The position numbers were made by a program, and so were the translations under genes. From Coffea arabica (Eukaryota; Streptophyta; Magnoliopsida; Gentianales; Rubiaceae), in contig NC_092317.1 of NCBI RefSeq assembly GCF_036785885.1, positions 5,272,501-5,336,500 on the forward strand: a stretch of DNA of 64,000 nt, written 5' to 3'. The notes beneath the pieces are model-generated. The model was not told where the DNA came from. It did not search any database and saw only the letters and a list, made by a program, of their open reading frames with translations. Below, piece by piece: positions 1 to 12,300 of this stretch. The stretch's first letter is position 1; each line of letters starts with the position of its first letter.

Positions 1-425
1 CTTCAGAATTTCACTTGCTACAGTTTCTAGACCCTTTTCACTGAAAATCAGGAGAGAAAGAAAAAAGTGTAATTGGTGAATATTTCTACTTCAGCAAACG
101 AGACATTATTATATAGAATTTCCTTAAACACATGAAGTTTGTTAAACTCGAACTAGTAACTAACCTCATGACAAGCCAAACCAAAAGCTGTCTAAGCCCT
201 TGGAATTACTCAACAGTTTTCACTTCCTTGAAATCCCTAAATGCCTATTGCCACAACCTTTTCTACATTAGGTCCATCTACAAAAATTGCTTGTAAAACA
301 CCTCTAGTCTACAATAACATGCAGAAACATTCAATTGGCATAAAATGCAACAAAAAAAATCCTTTCAATCATTTAGTGTTCTGAATGGTTTTGTGGTACT
401 CACCCGGTTACATTTGTCACTGAAG

Positions 426-2068
426 GTAAGAGCTGGAATTGAGATGGCATTGATTGATGCAGCTGCAACCAGCACTGGAATACCTTTGTGGAGACTGTTC
501 GGTGGAGCTTCAAATACTATTACCACTGATATAACAGTTCAGTTATAATTTTTCTACTACATCAACAGTAATATAATTTATTACTTCTATTAACATCAAA
601 TGAATCAGATAGGTTGTAGCTGTCAAATGCATATGCTAGCGAATATTGTGATAATGGAACCAAAAATAAATGTTCTTTGATGTATCAATCTAAGTTATAA
701 GCTTATGATCTTTATAGATTCCAATAGTTTCGGCTGCTGAAGCATCTGAGCTAGCTTCAAAGTATCGTACTCGAGGATTTAAAACATTGAAGCTCAAAGT
801 AGGCAAGAATCAATGTGGAGACATTGAAGTGCTTCAAGCTATCCGCAAGGCCCACCCAGATTGCTTGTTCATCTTAGATGCAAATGAAGGCTACACGTCC
901 AAGGAAGCTATTGAAGTTCTGGAAAAACTACATGGTAAAATGTCGTTCAAAATAAGTTATTGTATCCCCAAATGTGAGGAAACGAATGAAAATCTTCTGT
1001 TTTGTAGCTGTTCATTCTTAATTTGAAGGAGAAAATGAAAAGATAGAAAAATATTGTCCGCCTGTTTCTTTGTGTGTGGTTGTAACTACTGTGTATGAGA
1101 GTAAAGTACACCCTCAGCCATGCTTTTGTGATTTAAGCATCATAACATGACTATCATTGCCATCATGCAGAAATGGACGTGACTCCTATCCTTTTCGAGC
1201 AACCTGTTCATAGAGATGATTGGGAAGGTCTTGGTCAGGTTACAGCCATTGCAACAAACAAATATGGGGTGTCGGTTGCGGCTGATGAAAGCTGTCGGAG
1301 TTTAGCTGATGTTCAGAGGATAGTGAAAGAGAAGCTTGCAGATGTGGTTAACATTAAGCTTGCTAAAGTTGGGGTACTCGGTGCTCTAGAAATAATTGAG
1401 TTTGCAAGGGCATCTGGATTGGATCTGATGATTGGTGGTATGGTTGAGACTAGACTAGGAATGGGCTTTGCTAGTCATCTTGCTGCTGGCTTTGGGTGTT
1501 TCAAGTAAGCACTAATTCTCCTTTCATTTTACCAAGTATCTTGTATATTTTGTGATTATATAAAATTCTCATTGAAAGTGTTCGTTGTTCCAAGACATGC
1601 ACTTATCAAATCAAATTTCTACATACTTCTCAGAGTACATTTGAGCATGGTGGTATTGCATAACTTCTAGCATTATGGGAACTAAGCTAGGTTTGGTGTT
1701 TAGGAGATGGCATATGCAATTTTCAAGGATAAATTATTGATTATAAACTCCATTACTAAAACGATTGTTCGTATGTTCTTGTTCTTGTTTCGATGATGCA
1801 GATTCATTGATTTGGATACACCCCTTCTGTTAGCAGAGGATCCAGTTCTTGAGGGTTATGAAGGTATATCAACTCATGAAATTTCTTCCGAGTCCATCTG
1901 TATGAAAATGAATTGATATTCTTGTGTGATGCTTGTAGCTTCTGCAGTGACATTTTCCTCTAATTAATAACTTGAACTTTTTCTTGGATAGTGTCTGGGC
2001 CAAATTACAAGTTCTCAAATGCTAGAGGTCATGGTGGTTACCTTCATTGGAAAAATGTTGCATGGTGA
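426..2068 (+). CDS. L-Ala-D/L-Glu epimerase-like enolase-superfamily protein, 5' truncated by window
   Basis: Five exons join in frame: 426-536, 718-934, 1171-1504, 1802-1863 and 1992-2068 (stop TGA), giving the last 266 residues. The first exons lie off the left edge. The product belongs to the enolase superfamily (mandelate racemase / muconate lactonizing branch), whose plant member is usually annotated as a dipeptide L-Ala-D/L-Glu epimerase. The expected active-site pieces are all visible: the KLK (KxK) lysine pair in TLKLKVG, metal ligands in LDANEG, FEQPV and AADES, and the second catalytic lysine in IKLAKVG. It ends in a glycine-rich tail followed by LHWKNVAW. The true substrate cannot be read from sequence. 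No break is seen. Bases 1-425 look like intron: no exon that fits the family is visible there. Confidence 0.85.
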
Positions 2069-5047
2069 GTCTGTGACTTTTGATGTTCACGTTGACTTCA
2101 TTCAGAATTTCAAGATGGATAATCTCTGCATGTACTAACATACTTTCATGTTCATGCACTTGCATCACCTATGATTTTAGATATGCTGTCATCTAAAAAG
2201 TGTGAATCAGATTACACATTTTGGTCATGGAGTTGAGGATGGTTCAAGTGGCATAAAAGTTTATAACTATGTCGTTTCCTAATCCTAATAGGAGAAACTG
2301 ATAGCTTGAGTATCAATGTTTTCTATGCTTTTCTGGTATAAGATCAACCAAAAAGTTAGCTACATAATAAATTATATTGACTTAGAAATAAAACTAATGA
2401 TAGTCAAAACTTGTTCTGCCTTTTTTAGCTCCTGATGACAGATTAAAATTCCCGCTTCTAATCTGACACAATAACTTTGGATCGGCTAACCACAGAATCT
2501 TCATAAAGTGAGTATAAGTATGAAAAGATAATTGGATATCTGTACTAATATTTGAAGTATGGATCAGCATTCTATATATACATTCAATCTGCTGCAGTAC
2601 CTCTTATTTTTTGCTAATATGGCGTCAATCTAGAAGTTATCAAATTCGATTAGACATTGTGTTGGTGGGAGTCAAGTCAGCTGGGGCAGGGCAAGAGCCC
2701 ACATTACCTAAATCCGTAAAATTATGATGCAAATTACAAGGAAGATATATGGTAAACCTGTGTGTTGTTTGTTCGTTCATCTGTATAACTTACTTTGTGT
2801 TGGATAAGGACAATGATACTCTAAAATTTGCTCTAAATTTTAATACTTCAAATTAAAAATCTCTGAAACGATTAAATTAGTATTGTCCACCTCATAATGT
2901 GGTATTTGGCATATTTTCCCTTTTATATTCTTGTATTTCAGCAGCAATAATATAACTAATGAACATTTGATGCTTAGCAGAAAAGTGAACTAGTTTTGCT
3001 CTCTCTCTTCTCCTGACTGCCAAAGAGCTGTGCTTCTTTGAGATCCAAATGCTGCCTATTTTCAGAAGGTTAGGGCTGGGACAATCTATTGAGGATGGGT
3101 TTTCTTACAAATAACTTGGGGTCCGAGGCAGAGTCCAAATATGAAAGTTTCTGTATGATGATGAGTAATGAACGTGATCTGCAAGTGCAGAAGAATCCCT
3201 TTTACATGGATAGATCCAGAGACTATAATACAGTTGGAGCAGCTTTTTGTTCCTGCAGATGTTACTCAAATGCAGAGTACTTTCTGATGCAGTTCTCATT
3301 TTACTTCAAATCATGGATGATGCTTTCTAAACTGCCCTGTACAAATTATGATGTCTATGTAAAATTTCTTCTATTAACATCCTCATATAGCATTTCTTTT
3401 CTGTTTGACTAGAACGATCTCTATGCTCATCCATTTTGTTTGGTTAATGGTTTAACATAAGAATTTCCTCTTTGTCACCGATAACAGATAAATTACCTGC
3501 ATAACATGTTTTTTCATCTTTCAATGTAAATCTGATGCAAAGTGATTTTACACAATGTTGAAACTACTTATTCATCAATGGTCATTAAAGGCTGGAGTAC
3601 AAGAGAAATGGACGTTAGACAATCTTGAGGGAGCTGAATTTACTTCCGTGATAGGTGAAAAAGCTGATGTTTTCAATGAACTAGTTTGTCAGGTGCTGGA
3701 GAAAACCAAATCCAAATCATGGGTTCTAATGAGTGCTGTACTTTTTGGTGGCAAGCTTACTAAGGTGCCACCACCCTCCAACCCATGGTGTATCAATTGA
3801 TTCTTACGGCTGTTTAATTACAATTTACAAAGAGTGCTACACATTTTCTATTCCCCATACCAGCGATGCATATCTCGTTTGGAGAAACAATGGTAAGTTT
3901 CAATCATCAGAACAAAAGATTTACAATGGGTAAAACTTCAGCAGAAGTATTTCTGACTAGTCTGGTATATATGTCAGAATAGGAAGAGGCAGGAACGGTT
4001 GCAACCGTTCCTATCAGTTCATGGTCAAGATTTGGCTAAAAAAAATTGTAAGGTTCAGAGTTTATCTTGTACCTCATTTTTAACAACACGTGTGAGACCC
4101 ACAAAATTTTGTTCTAAAATTCCACGTTGTTAAAAGTAAATTATATTATATGCAAACAAAGTTACGCCGTATGCAAAATGCACATAACCTTCGGAAATGG
4201 TTGTTTCTGCAACCGTTCCTGCCTCGGGTCCATCAGAATAATACCGCAGACCCAACTTTGTGTTGCTTCTTGTAGGAAGTCTGAGGACACTTGGGTTAAT
4301 TGTAATGCATCAAAGTCGAATCAGAAGGTTCTTCAAATTTACTTCAAAAAATTTTTTTAAAAAGTTGCTGAAAAAATGCTTCCAATAAAGTCGGTGATTT
4401 AATTCTCATATCGACATCTGAACGTGGCACTTGCAATCGCCACACTTTTGCTGCAGAAACCCATCGGCAAGTACCATGCATGTAATTGTGCTTGCAGCTA
4501 ACGTGTCTAGTGCTCCCATTTTCCAGCCAAACTTAAAATCGTGTAGTTTTCCTTCGTTTTAGTACAACATTTTTACAACTGGTCCTGTACTATGGCAAAG
4601 GAGGAGGGGAATAGCAACGGACTCAATTAAAGCATTGAGAATTCGGTGAGAACTAAACTATCTCCGAAAATGTTCCGGAAAATTGGGTGCATTGAGTACA
4701 AAAAACCAACGATATTAAATTCTCTTGTGAAGACACACTTTTAAAATTCTAGAATGACTATACTATTTAGTAACGTGCAACTCCGTCCATAGTAAATAAA
4801 ATTATTCCATACTTTGGACGAGGCAAGATCAGATTGGTAATTAAGCAGGTGCCTCTTATTTCATCCCAGTATACTTTGAAAGTGATCTTTCACCACCAAC
4901 CAAAGGAGAATATTAAATTCGAAGTAACCATTTGTTTCTCGCATGACCATTAACCACATTGATGGGATATTTATTAATGCTGCACGTAAATTATGCAAAA
5001 GTAGTTAAACACCTTGCATTTTTTTCACAAGGGGAGGCTAACTTCAC
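2069..5047. other. intergenic region, no supported gene
   Basis: AT-rich DNA. Short open frames at 3089-3412 and 3555-3800 show no family resemblance, no splice context and no neighbouring exons, so I do not call them genes. They could belong to a non-coding transcript or an old pseudogene. The one clear structure is the MITE at 3982-4232. The last few hundred bases are the promoter region of the first lipid-transfer protein gene. Confidence 0.5.
3982..4232. mobile_element. MITE, hAT-like by 8-bp target duplication
   Basis: A perfect 18-bp inverted repeat, GAGGCAGGAACGGTTGCA at 3986-4003 and its complement at 4208-4225, brackets about 205 bp with no coding capacity. Outside it, TCAGAATA occurs at 3974-3981 and again at 4233-4240, a perfect 8-bp target site duplication. 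The left arm is itself palindromic (aggaacggtt-gc-aaccgttcct, 3991-4012). An 8-bp duplication is typical of hAT elements, but the ends do not show the usual CAGGG terminus, so the superfamily is inferred only. Confidence 0.75.
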
Positions 5048-5056
5048 CTATAAATT
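5048..5056 (+). promoter_or_regulatory. TATA box of first lipid-transfer protein gene
   Basis: CTATAAATT lies about 130 bp upstream of the ATG at 5183. The same CTATAAATTGAG string precedes the paralogue at 6294, at a similar distance, so the core promoter was conserved or copied with the gene. Confidence 0.7.
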
Positions 5057-5182
5057 GAGCTCAACAACTTAGCCCAAATGAATCTCGTCCCAACTCCCTA
5101 CTTCTAGTCCTCCCCCACCTAAACTGAAGCCTCGATCAACTATCAACTTTGCAAAATCCTTCAACAGGGCTAGCTAACAAAA

Positions 5183-5467
5183 ATGAAGGCATCGCCTTTC
5201 AACACAATTGGTGCTGTGCTAATGCTGCTTTTGTTGGTTGAAGCCAACTTCTCAGAAGCTGTAACCTGCAATCCAAATGAGCTGAACCCTTGTGCTGGGG
5301 CAATCCGATCGTCCTCCCCACCAAGTTCACAATGCTGCAGCAAGATCAAAGAGCAGAAGCCTTGCCTTTGCCAGTACGTCAAGAACCCTATGTTCAAACA
5401 GTTTGTTACCTCTCCCAGTGCCCAGAAAGTTGCTAAAACTTGTGGGGTTCCCATCCCTAAGTGTTGA
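5183..5467 (+). CDS. type 2 nonspecific lipid-transfer protein (nsLTP2)
   Basis: Single-exon gene for 94 residues. Residues 1-26 form a hydrophobic signal peptide, and the mature protein of about 68 residues starts near VTC. The eight-cysteine motif is complete: C29, C37, C51-C52, C61, C63, C87, C94 (C-x7-C-x13-CC-x8-CxC-x23-C-x6-C). The CxC centre with Leu62 between the cysteines, and the short length, are those of type 2 LTPs. Such proteins are secreted, have four disulfides, bind lipids in a hydrophobic cavity, and act in the apoplast or cell wall (cutin and suberin deposition, defence). It forms a tandem pair with the gene at 6409. The start is fixed by the TATA box at 5048 and the MKAS start shared by both copies. 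Confidence 0.93.
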   Translation: MKASPFNTIGAVLMLLLLVEANFSEAVTCNPNELNPCAGAIRSSSPPSSQCCSKIKEQKPCLCQYVKNPMFKQFVTSPSAQKVAKTCGVPIPKC

Positions 5468-6293
5468 AAAACACGAGACTGAATTAAAGCCTATTCTCGA
5501 GGGACTTTGCATCTTATAGCTTCTACATATAGCTGTATGCATGGTTAATGAATCTATCTTGCACAACTCAGCAGTGTTGTGGAAAGAATATCTATGCTTG
5601 CGAATAATGGCACACCACATATGGTGTTTGTGAGAAAATTGTGTAACGATGTACCACTATTTTGAATGCATGAAGCATCCAACTTTTCAATTAAAATCTA
5701 GTTTGGTCCCTATTTTATTAATTATTACCGGCAGCGGATGCAAGAGTAACAATAATTAATTGTGTAGTAGCAACATCTTTCTTTTGTATCACCTTGGCCA
5801 ATACTTTGGAGTACAGGTGAGAAAAATATTAATTCCAAACGACAGAAAGAGTGATAACCTGCAATATCAAAGTGAAACGAAGTGGTAAAAAAAAATTTTA
5901 CAAAAAAAAAATTAAAATCAGGAGCTGATAAATCACTAATCGATAAAGCTTTCTGGCCAAGCCCCAGAAAGCCTGAAAATCTTAAAGGATATCGAGGACA
6001 AATTAAGGAGTCAAATATGTCTTCCTCATTTACATGCTCAATGCCTCGACAATGTTTTAAAAAAAATATATTCCAAGAACATGATGATTTTTCTAACCTA
6101 CTTAACAAATTAAAATAAATGTGAACAGAATAGCCTCCTCAGCCTAGACATGGGGTAAGTGAATAAGTGGAATAAAAGAAGAATTAAAAGAAGCCACCTA
6201 TCCAACACATTTTGTCTTCTCTCTTAACCCTTTCTTGAGAGGAGTTTGGTAGGGGTTGTAAGTTGTAAGGGAATGTGATAGTCATTCACTCAT

Positions 6294-6302
6294 CTATAAA
6301 TT
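6294..6302 (+). promoter_or_regulatory. TATA box of second lipid-transfer protein gene
   Basis: CTATAAATT about 115 bp upstream of the ATG at 6409, matching the core promoter of the upstream paralogue. Confidence 0.7.
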
Positions 6303-6408
6303 GAGGTGAGCATTAGTAGAGGCAAATGAACGAAACTCATCCAAGAAAACTCCCCTCCAACTCTGATTACCGAATTCAGAGCGCACTCTTCAGAAAGCTA
6401 AACCAAAA

Positions 6409-6693
6409 ATGAAGGCATCATACCTCGCAGTCTTTGCCATGCTGGTCCTCTTCTTGTCTGATCAGCCAAATGTCTCGATCGCAGTAACATGCACCCCAAA
6501 TTCAAATGAACTGAGCCCTTGCGCTTCGGCTTTCAAATCACAAGTGAGTCAAACTTGCTGTATTAAGATCAAGGAGCAGGAGCCTTGCTTTTGCAAGTAT
6601 GCCACAGACCCCAAGTATCGAGCTTTTCTTGACTCTCCCATTGCCCAGAAAATTTCTAAAGCTTGCAACATTGCCATCCCCAAGTGTACCTAA
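6409..6693 (+). CDS. type 2 nonspecific lipid-transfer protein, tandem paralogue
   Basis: Single-exon gene for 94 residues, paralogous to the gene at 5183. It has a signal peptide at residues 1-25, then eight cysteines at 28, 38, 50-51, 60, 62, 86 and 93 (C-x9-C-x11-CC-x8-CxC-x23-C-x6-C). The blocks KIKEQ-PC-C, DSPIAQKISKAC and IPKC are shared with the first copy. Phe61 sits between the CxC cysteines where the first copy has Leu. Spacing before the CC pair differs from the first copy (x9/x11 against x7/x13) while the total stays nearly the same. It should be a secreted lipid carrier. Both genes are intact and may be expressed differently, because the DNA beyond the TATA box has diverged. Confidence 0.93.
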   Translation: MKASYLAVFAMLVLFLSDQPNVSIAVTCTPNSNELSPCASAFKSQVSQTCCIKIKEQEPCFCKYATDPKYRAFLDSPIAQKISKACNIAIPKCT

Positions 6694-9351
6694 AGATACT
6701 ACCATATAGGAGAGTCTTCCCCTGCTGGAATTCCCAAATAATTTTCCCTATCTTACAGCTTTAATTTCTAGCTAAAATAGTAGTATCCCCAATTGCCTTT
6801 TGTGATGTATTTCACACAATAATGTCACTCAGTTGTGGCCTCTATGCATCTGTGTTTATCTTTTGTACAATGGTGCACTAGCACTAATATATATTACAAA
6901 ATGTTTGCCACGCGCATTAACAAATTTCTTTAGCAATTCGATACAACTCAGTCCAACTCGCCGATTTATCAAAAATACGCATCAAAACCTTGCAACTCGT
7001 CTGATATCGACCGAATTATTGTGAGTCATCTTGAATATAGCTAAATCTGTGATTCGAAGATCAATATCATACTGATTTCCATCGTTCCGGTTATGTTTTG
7101 GCCGAGATGACGAACCATGATTAGAACATCCATAAGTGCAAACATAGAAAGAAGTAAAATTTATTTTTCCCCGTATGTCCGCACAAGTTCATCTAACCAC
7201 AAGCCAAAAAGTAAGTCCATCACAAAAGGCAGAGCCCATTTGAAGAAAAAAAAAAACTTACATAATAGATACATCCTCATGTTTATTAGGTTTTAAGAAA
7301 TTATAATAGAAGAAGAATTGAGAGTCTGATAAAGCCATTGTTAAACTGAGGAGAGGAGGAGAATAGAAATAGGAGCAGCGTGTGAAGTGATTCTTATTTA
7401 TGACACGGCGAATTGTGTACCTTTCGACCCACCTGTAGACCGAATCTACTCAAGTTCTTGTCCCAACGCATCAGTTGTATAAAGTTATTATTCAACAAAA
7501 AAAAAAAGTTGCATAAAGTTGATATTTCACAAGTAGAACGTTATTTTTCAGACAAAGAAAACAACCAAGACTATATCTAATTTCATAAGTAGATGGAATC
7601 ACCACCAAACCTCCAAACACCATCTGTACTCTATGCTACGTTTTAGGTGACTAGTTCGAAGCCGGACGTTACGGAGGAGCAAGTGACCCAATTTTTCATC
7701 TCAATTGGTGCTCTGCAATCCGTTCATATCTGCAGAGATGGAATTTCGCCAAACTGCTGTGTTTTATTAATTTTCTCCTCCTTCGGATGGTATTTCCTCT
7801 CTGCTCTTTATTGAATAATAAATCTTATATACACTGATAACACTGTGAATGCACGGCACATAACTAAAATTAAAATTCTTGATATCAATTGAACAAAAAC
7901 TTGTTCCGCGGATCGTGTTTTGAGACAAAGAATCAATTTCTACTGACCCATATTTGGAATATTCGCATTTTTATGCGTACGCCTGAGTCATCTCAAATCA
8001 CAAGTTATACAAACTCCCTGTTTGGATTGTCATTTTCTGCCGGAAAATTATGTCGTTTTCCGTAATCACATTTTCTTATTATTTTTTTTCCTCATATACA
8101 TCAAATCGTTACAGTATTTTTTCCATGAAAAAGGCAATCCAAACGGGCATTAAAGGTTACTAAATACGATGTCACAGGATCCCCCTACTGCTATACTGTT
8201 GTAGGTTTGCTTTCACATATAAATATGTTGTATATTTATGTATAATTATTATGTAGAGAGAGGATGCTGCATGGGAAAAGTCGAATCCTGGAAGGATTTA
8301 GCTTTCAGTCTCATACGAGGAAGTGCAAACCTTTAGGAAACTATATGACTCCCGCTCTTTTTTGCACTAATTATGATCTGGGCTTTTACGCCCAACCCAT
8401 AATCACTCCCTCATGCCTCCTGTTACTTGGGCGTGTTTTCTAAGTCCAAAAAGTGTCGTTCGCTTCATTCATACAGTGTAGTCTAAAGCATGATCGTCGA
8501 ATAGAATGCTCGTTCAACATTTTCGTTGCCAACTCTTATATTAAACTAAGAATTAAACTCCTATCCTGCCCTAATATTAAACTAATTATAAGTTCTTTAC
8601 GTATTTCATGAGCAATGTGCTTTTTGTTTTTTGTCACTTCAAATGAGAGAAAATAGCCTCACTTAGAACGAGAGAGTCAAAGTGTGTTGTTCAATTATTA
8701 TGTAGCTTAACATTTTCGATTATTGTGACAGAAGACCCCATATCAAAGTGTTGAAATTAGTCATGCGTTACGTACAAATTCGTGAGCATATATGTATGCG
8801 TCAAAATGTCATTATTATGAATGACAATTGAGATTAATACTAGTGTATGTTGAAAGAAACTCACATGTGGTAACTGGAATCTGAAGCTCATTTTATGTGT
8901 CTATTTCAAAGAACTAACTTGTTATACATTCTCTCTGGTAAATGTCTATTGCTTGGAGGTAAGTGATTTTTTTAAAAATATTAAAGATGTTAAGTGAAAT
9001 TGTTAGAAACCTTAAGGGAGGTTTTTGAAATTACCAAAAAAAAAAAAAAAAGGCGACAAGGGTCCTTGCACACCATATCCTCGACTCTTGCAGAAAAATC
9101 TCACACTTAACTCTCTGGTTGGATATTATTGTTATTCATCAATTAGGTACGTAAACATTGCTGTTGTATAAAGTAACTTGTAAAAATCCTTGGTGCACTC
9201 AAATTCAATAATGAAAGGTGAATGGAATTCAGCAGCATGTAATTAACAAGAACAAATCCAATAGACTCCAAAATTCTAGGAGTCTCCAAAATCAATATAC
9301 AGGAAAAGAACATAATTCCCTAATCTAATTGCACAAAGGAATTGTTATCTT
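6694..9351. other. intergenic region between LTP pair and kinesin 3' end
   Basis: About 2.7 kb without a supported gene. It holds a small MITE at 8016-8147 and a short stretch near 7660-7795 that reads like an RNA-binding-domain fragment (see findings). The rest is AT-rich and shows no structure I can support. The kinesin 3' UTR runs into the right end. Confidence 0.5.
8016..8147. mobile_element. small MITE, TGTTTGGATTG family
   Basis: CCCTGTTTGGATTG at 8016-8029 is answered by CAATCCAAACGGG at 8135-8147. The interior matches, on the opposite strand, the element at 53265-53401 (both contain GGAAAATTA, CGTTTTCCG, atcacattt and acatacatcaaatcg blocks), so this is a repeated family and not a chance hairpin. 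No coding capacity. Confidence 0.75.
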
Positions 9352-12300
9352 TCACAGATGAAGAAGATCTGAGATTTGGTTCCAACCGACAATCCATGGC
9401 CTCTTATCAGATGGAAGCACGAAATTGAGCTCAAACATCTCTTTTGACATATTTCCACTTTCGCATAACCCTACAAGCTTGGCAACTATGTCGGCACTCT
9501 CTTTAACGTGCTTTTCATCATGTGGATTCCTCCAGAGCTTATTGATGAACTGGATCCTCCTTTGCTGTCCTTCCAGTGGAACATCCCATTTTATGTACAG
9601 TGCATCTCTTTCTTCCTCTGGCAAACGCTTCAACCTCTTCGCAAGAAACTCCCTTTCCCGCTTCAATGCTCGGATGCTGAACAAAGAACAATGTTTGCAA
9701 TAAACAACAAAGCAACGTGTGATCTATGTTGCAATCGTCAAAGGTAAAAACACCACATTCCATGTCTAGAAATGAGAAAGAACCTGGATGACAAAGAGAT
9801 TGTGGGCTCATTTCCCGTGTGAGCCGGGCTTGCATTTCCAAGCTCTGCTAGATGCTGTTGCAGCCAAGTCAAACGCCTCAGTTCTACTTCCAAGTATATC
9901 TGGTCAGCAGGGTCACCTTTAAACAATAAGTAAAACTGTGTCCTATGAATTATGGAAACATTACAAACATCCCATAATTCAATAATCTGCTGTCTTTGCT
10001 CTCTAAAAATTGCTTGCCAAGATGCTGGAGATTCCTCTTGGATTGGAGGGATGCCTTCATCATTCTCCAAATCATATCCAGCTGCTTCATTTGCTTCAAG
10101 CTCAAGTACCTGAATACATATGTAGATCAAAATCAAACTAATCTTTGTATTTGTGGATAGATGACAAGGAAAAGAACTCTCCTCAGTTAACCAGTCATGC
10201 ATTTCTTCACTTAGAAACAGATTTCAAGAAGAATGTATCTTGAAAATGGAAATACCTGGCATACAAGAAGTTGCTTTTGGTACTGGAGCTTGGCAACACG
10301 CTCTTTAAGTTCAGTAACATATGCTTTGATGCTTCTAACATTCTCTTCTGCTGCATGTTGAAACATCTTCTGCATTTTCCTCATGTTAACAGAACTTGAA
10401 CGTCTGTATGGAGTCCCTTCCTTTGAAGAAGTATCTTCACTCTTTGAGGGAGTCTCTTTCTCAGCCACTGGTTGAGCTTCATCATATTGTGGAGCATGAT
10501 TTTCTATATCATTATCCAATACATCTTGAGTAGCCGACAGTGGAGAGCATGGTGATCTTATGAAGTTCTGCCTGTTTATACTGTTGCTTGAAGCAAGTGG
10601 AAGCAACTTTTTCCTTTTCAATTGATTCTTGGACTTCAGAGGCGAGTTCTCAGAGTTTGGTTCCTGTTCTGTGTTGGCAGGAAGAGACATAACCAATTTG
10701 TCAATTGATCTCTGAACATTTTCCAGCTGCTCTTCGAGATCAGCAATGGTGCTTCCTTGCGAGTGAAGTCTAGTTATCTCTTCCTTGAGGTTTGCTCCGA
10801 CACTCTTATTGACAGCAACAACATTATTGACTTCAACTTCCTTGGGAGCTGGCTTGACAGAACGCATCTCCCTTATCTCTGCTTGCAGTTTAGCAATAGT
10901 CTCTGCAGCATCTTGGTTACCTAGCCTGTGGCATGCTACCTCCTTCTGCAGTATTTCCAGTGCTCGATTTGCTTCTTCTCCAAGTTGCTCTTGGAGATGC
11001 TCAAGTTTCCTAATTTCATGCATAAGTGTGAAAGGAGCAGTTGATGATTGTCTCATTGTCTGCCTTCCCATGGTATTTCTAGTTCTATCAAGACGACCTG
11101 GCTCCTGTCCGTCAAGGTTCGAAGACAGTACTGCAGAAAATGAAAGACACTTCTTTGCAACTGGGCTTGATGACTCAGAGGGCTTCAGCTGCTGAAAAAG
11201 TAAAGACCAGATACACAAATGAAAAACATATTCTGATTTAAGAATGATAAGTAAAGGAACTAATAGAAATTGTAAAAACACAGACAGTTAACACCAACAG
11301 ACCAATATACACTTAACACAGACCTGTTCATCCTGCAGTTTTCGACGCAGGTCATCTACTTCTGATTGTGCAAGATCCCTTTGGCGCTTCAGTTCCTCCA
11401 TCTCCATCTCCATCTAAATGCAACATGCATAAGCCATGTTCAAGTATGACAGGATAAACATTTAAGATCAAAATAAATGCACACATACTAAGCTAGATGT
11501 AGTCAATGATGAACCTGACGAATTTTAAAATCTTTCTCATTAGATGGATCAGGTGTGCGTAGTTCTGCTTCTAATCTGGCTACTTCCTTTTGCAAATGCT
11601 TAACCAGCTGTTTTTCTGAAACCACCTGATAGAAAGTTCGAAGAAACTTAAGATCGTATTTCCAGAAAAGAAAAGAACAAAGCAAAAACAGTTAATTTTC
11701 TGAATTTATCTGAATAGGTAAACAGATTCTCGAGTTACCATGTTAACTTGTGCACTATTTGTCACTTCCTTTGCACGTGTAGCAAACAGGAGAGTGTTGC
11801 GGGTTTGCTCTACGTGACTAGATGCTGGACTGAGAGTACATATGATGGCAGTACGGGCATTTCCACCAAGTGAGTGTTGCAATATGCGAGTCAACTTTGA
11901 ATCTCTATAGGGTATGTGACCACTTCTTTTTCCCACACTGCAAATAAGATCATGGAAAGACCAGAAGTTTTTCACTTCACATTTAGTGAGAACTCAAAAA
12001 CATGCATGATAACCAATTTAAAACAGCAAAAGATACAAAAAGAGGAGTGAAGGCCCTTTACAACGTAGAAACTCCATCAGACCCTTTACACTTAAGGAAC
12101 TGTATAAGAAACTCCCAATTGGCCCTTTATTGGTCAAGGTCTGAAGAAGGTAAGCCAAGTGAATTTTATATCATAAATGCAATTGCAAACTGGAGCAATC
12201 ACAAGAGTAGTAGTGATTTCAATTGTCCCACATGAAAAGTAAAAAGCAAAACTGTATTGCTTCTATTTACACTGTGACTTAGATATAATAATAATTATTC

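Noticed and set aside
3089-3412. 107-codon open frame
   Set aside because: No family resemblance, no promoter or splice context, and an overlapping antisense frame. Treated as chance.
10785-11195. 136-codon plus-strand frame
   Set aside because: A shadow of the large NACK1 exon on the opposite strand; the NACK1 frame is firmly supported by family identity.
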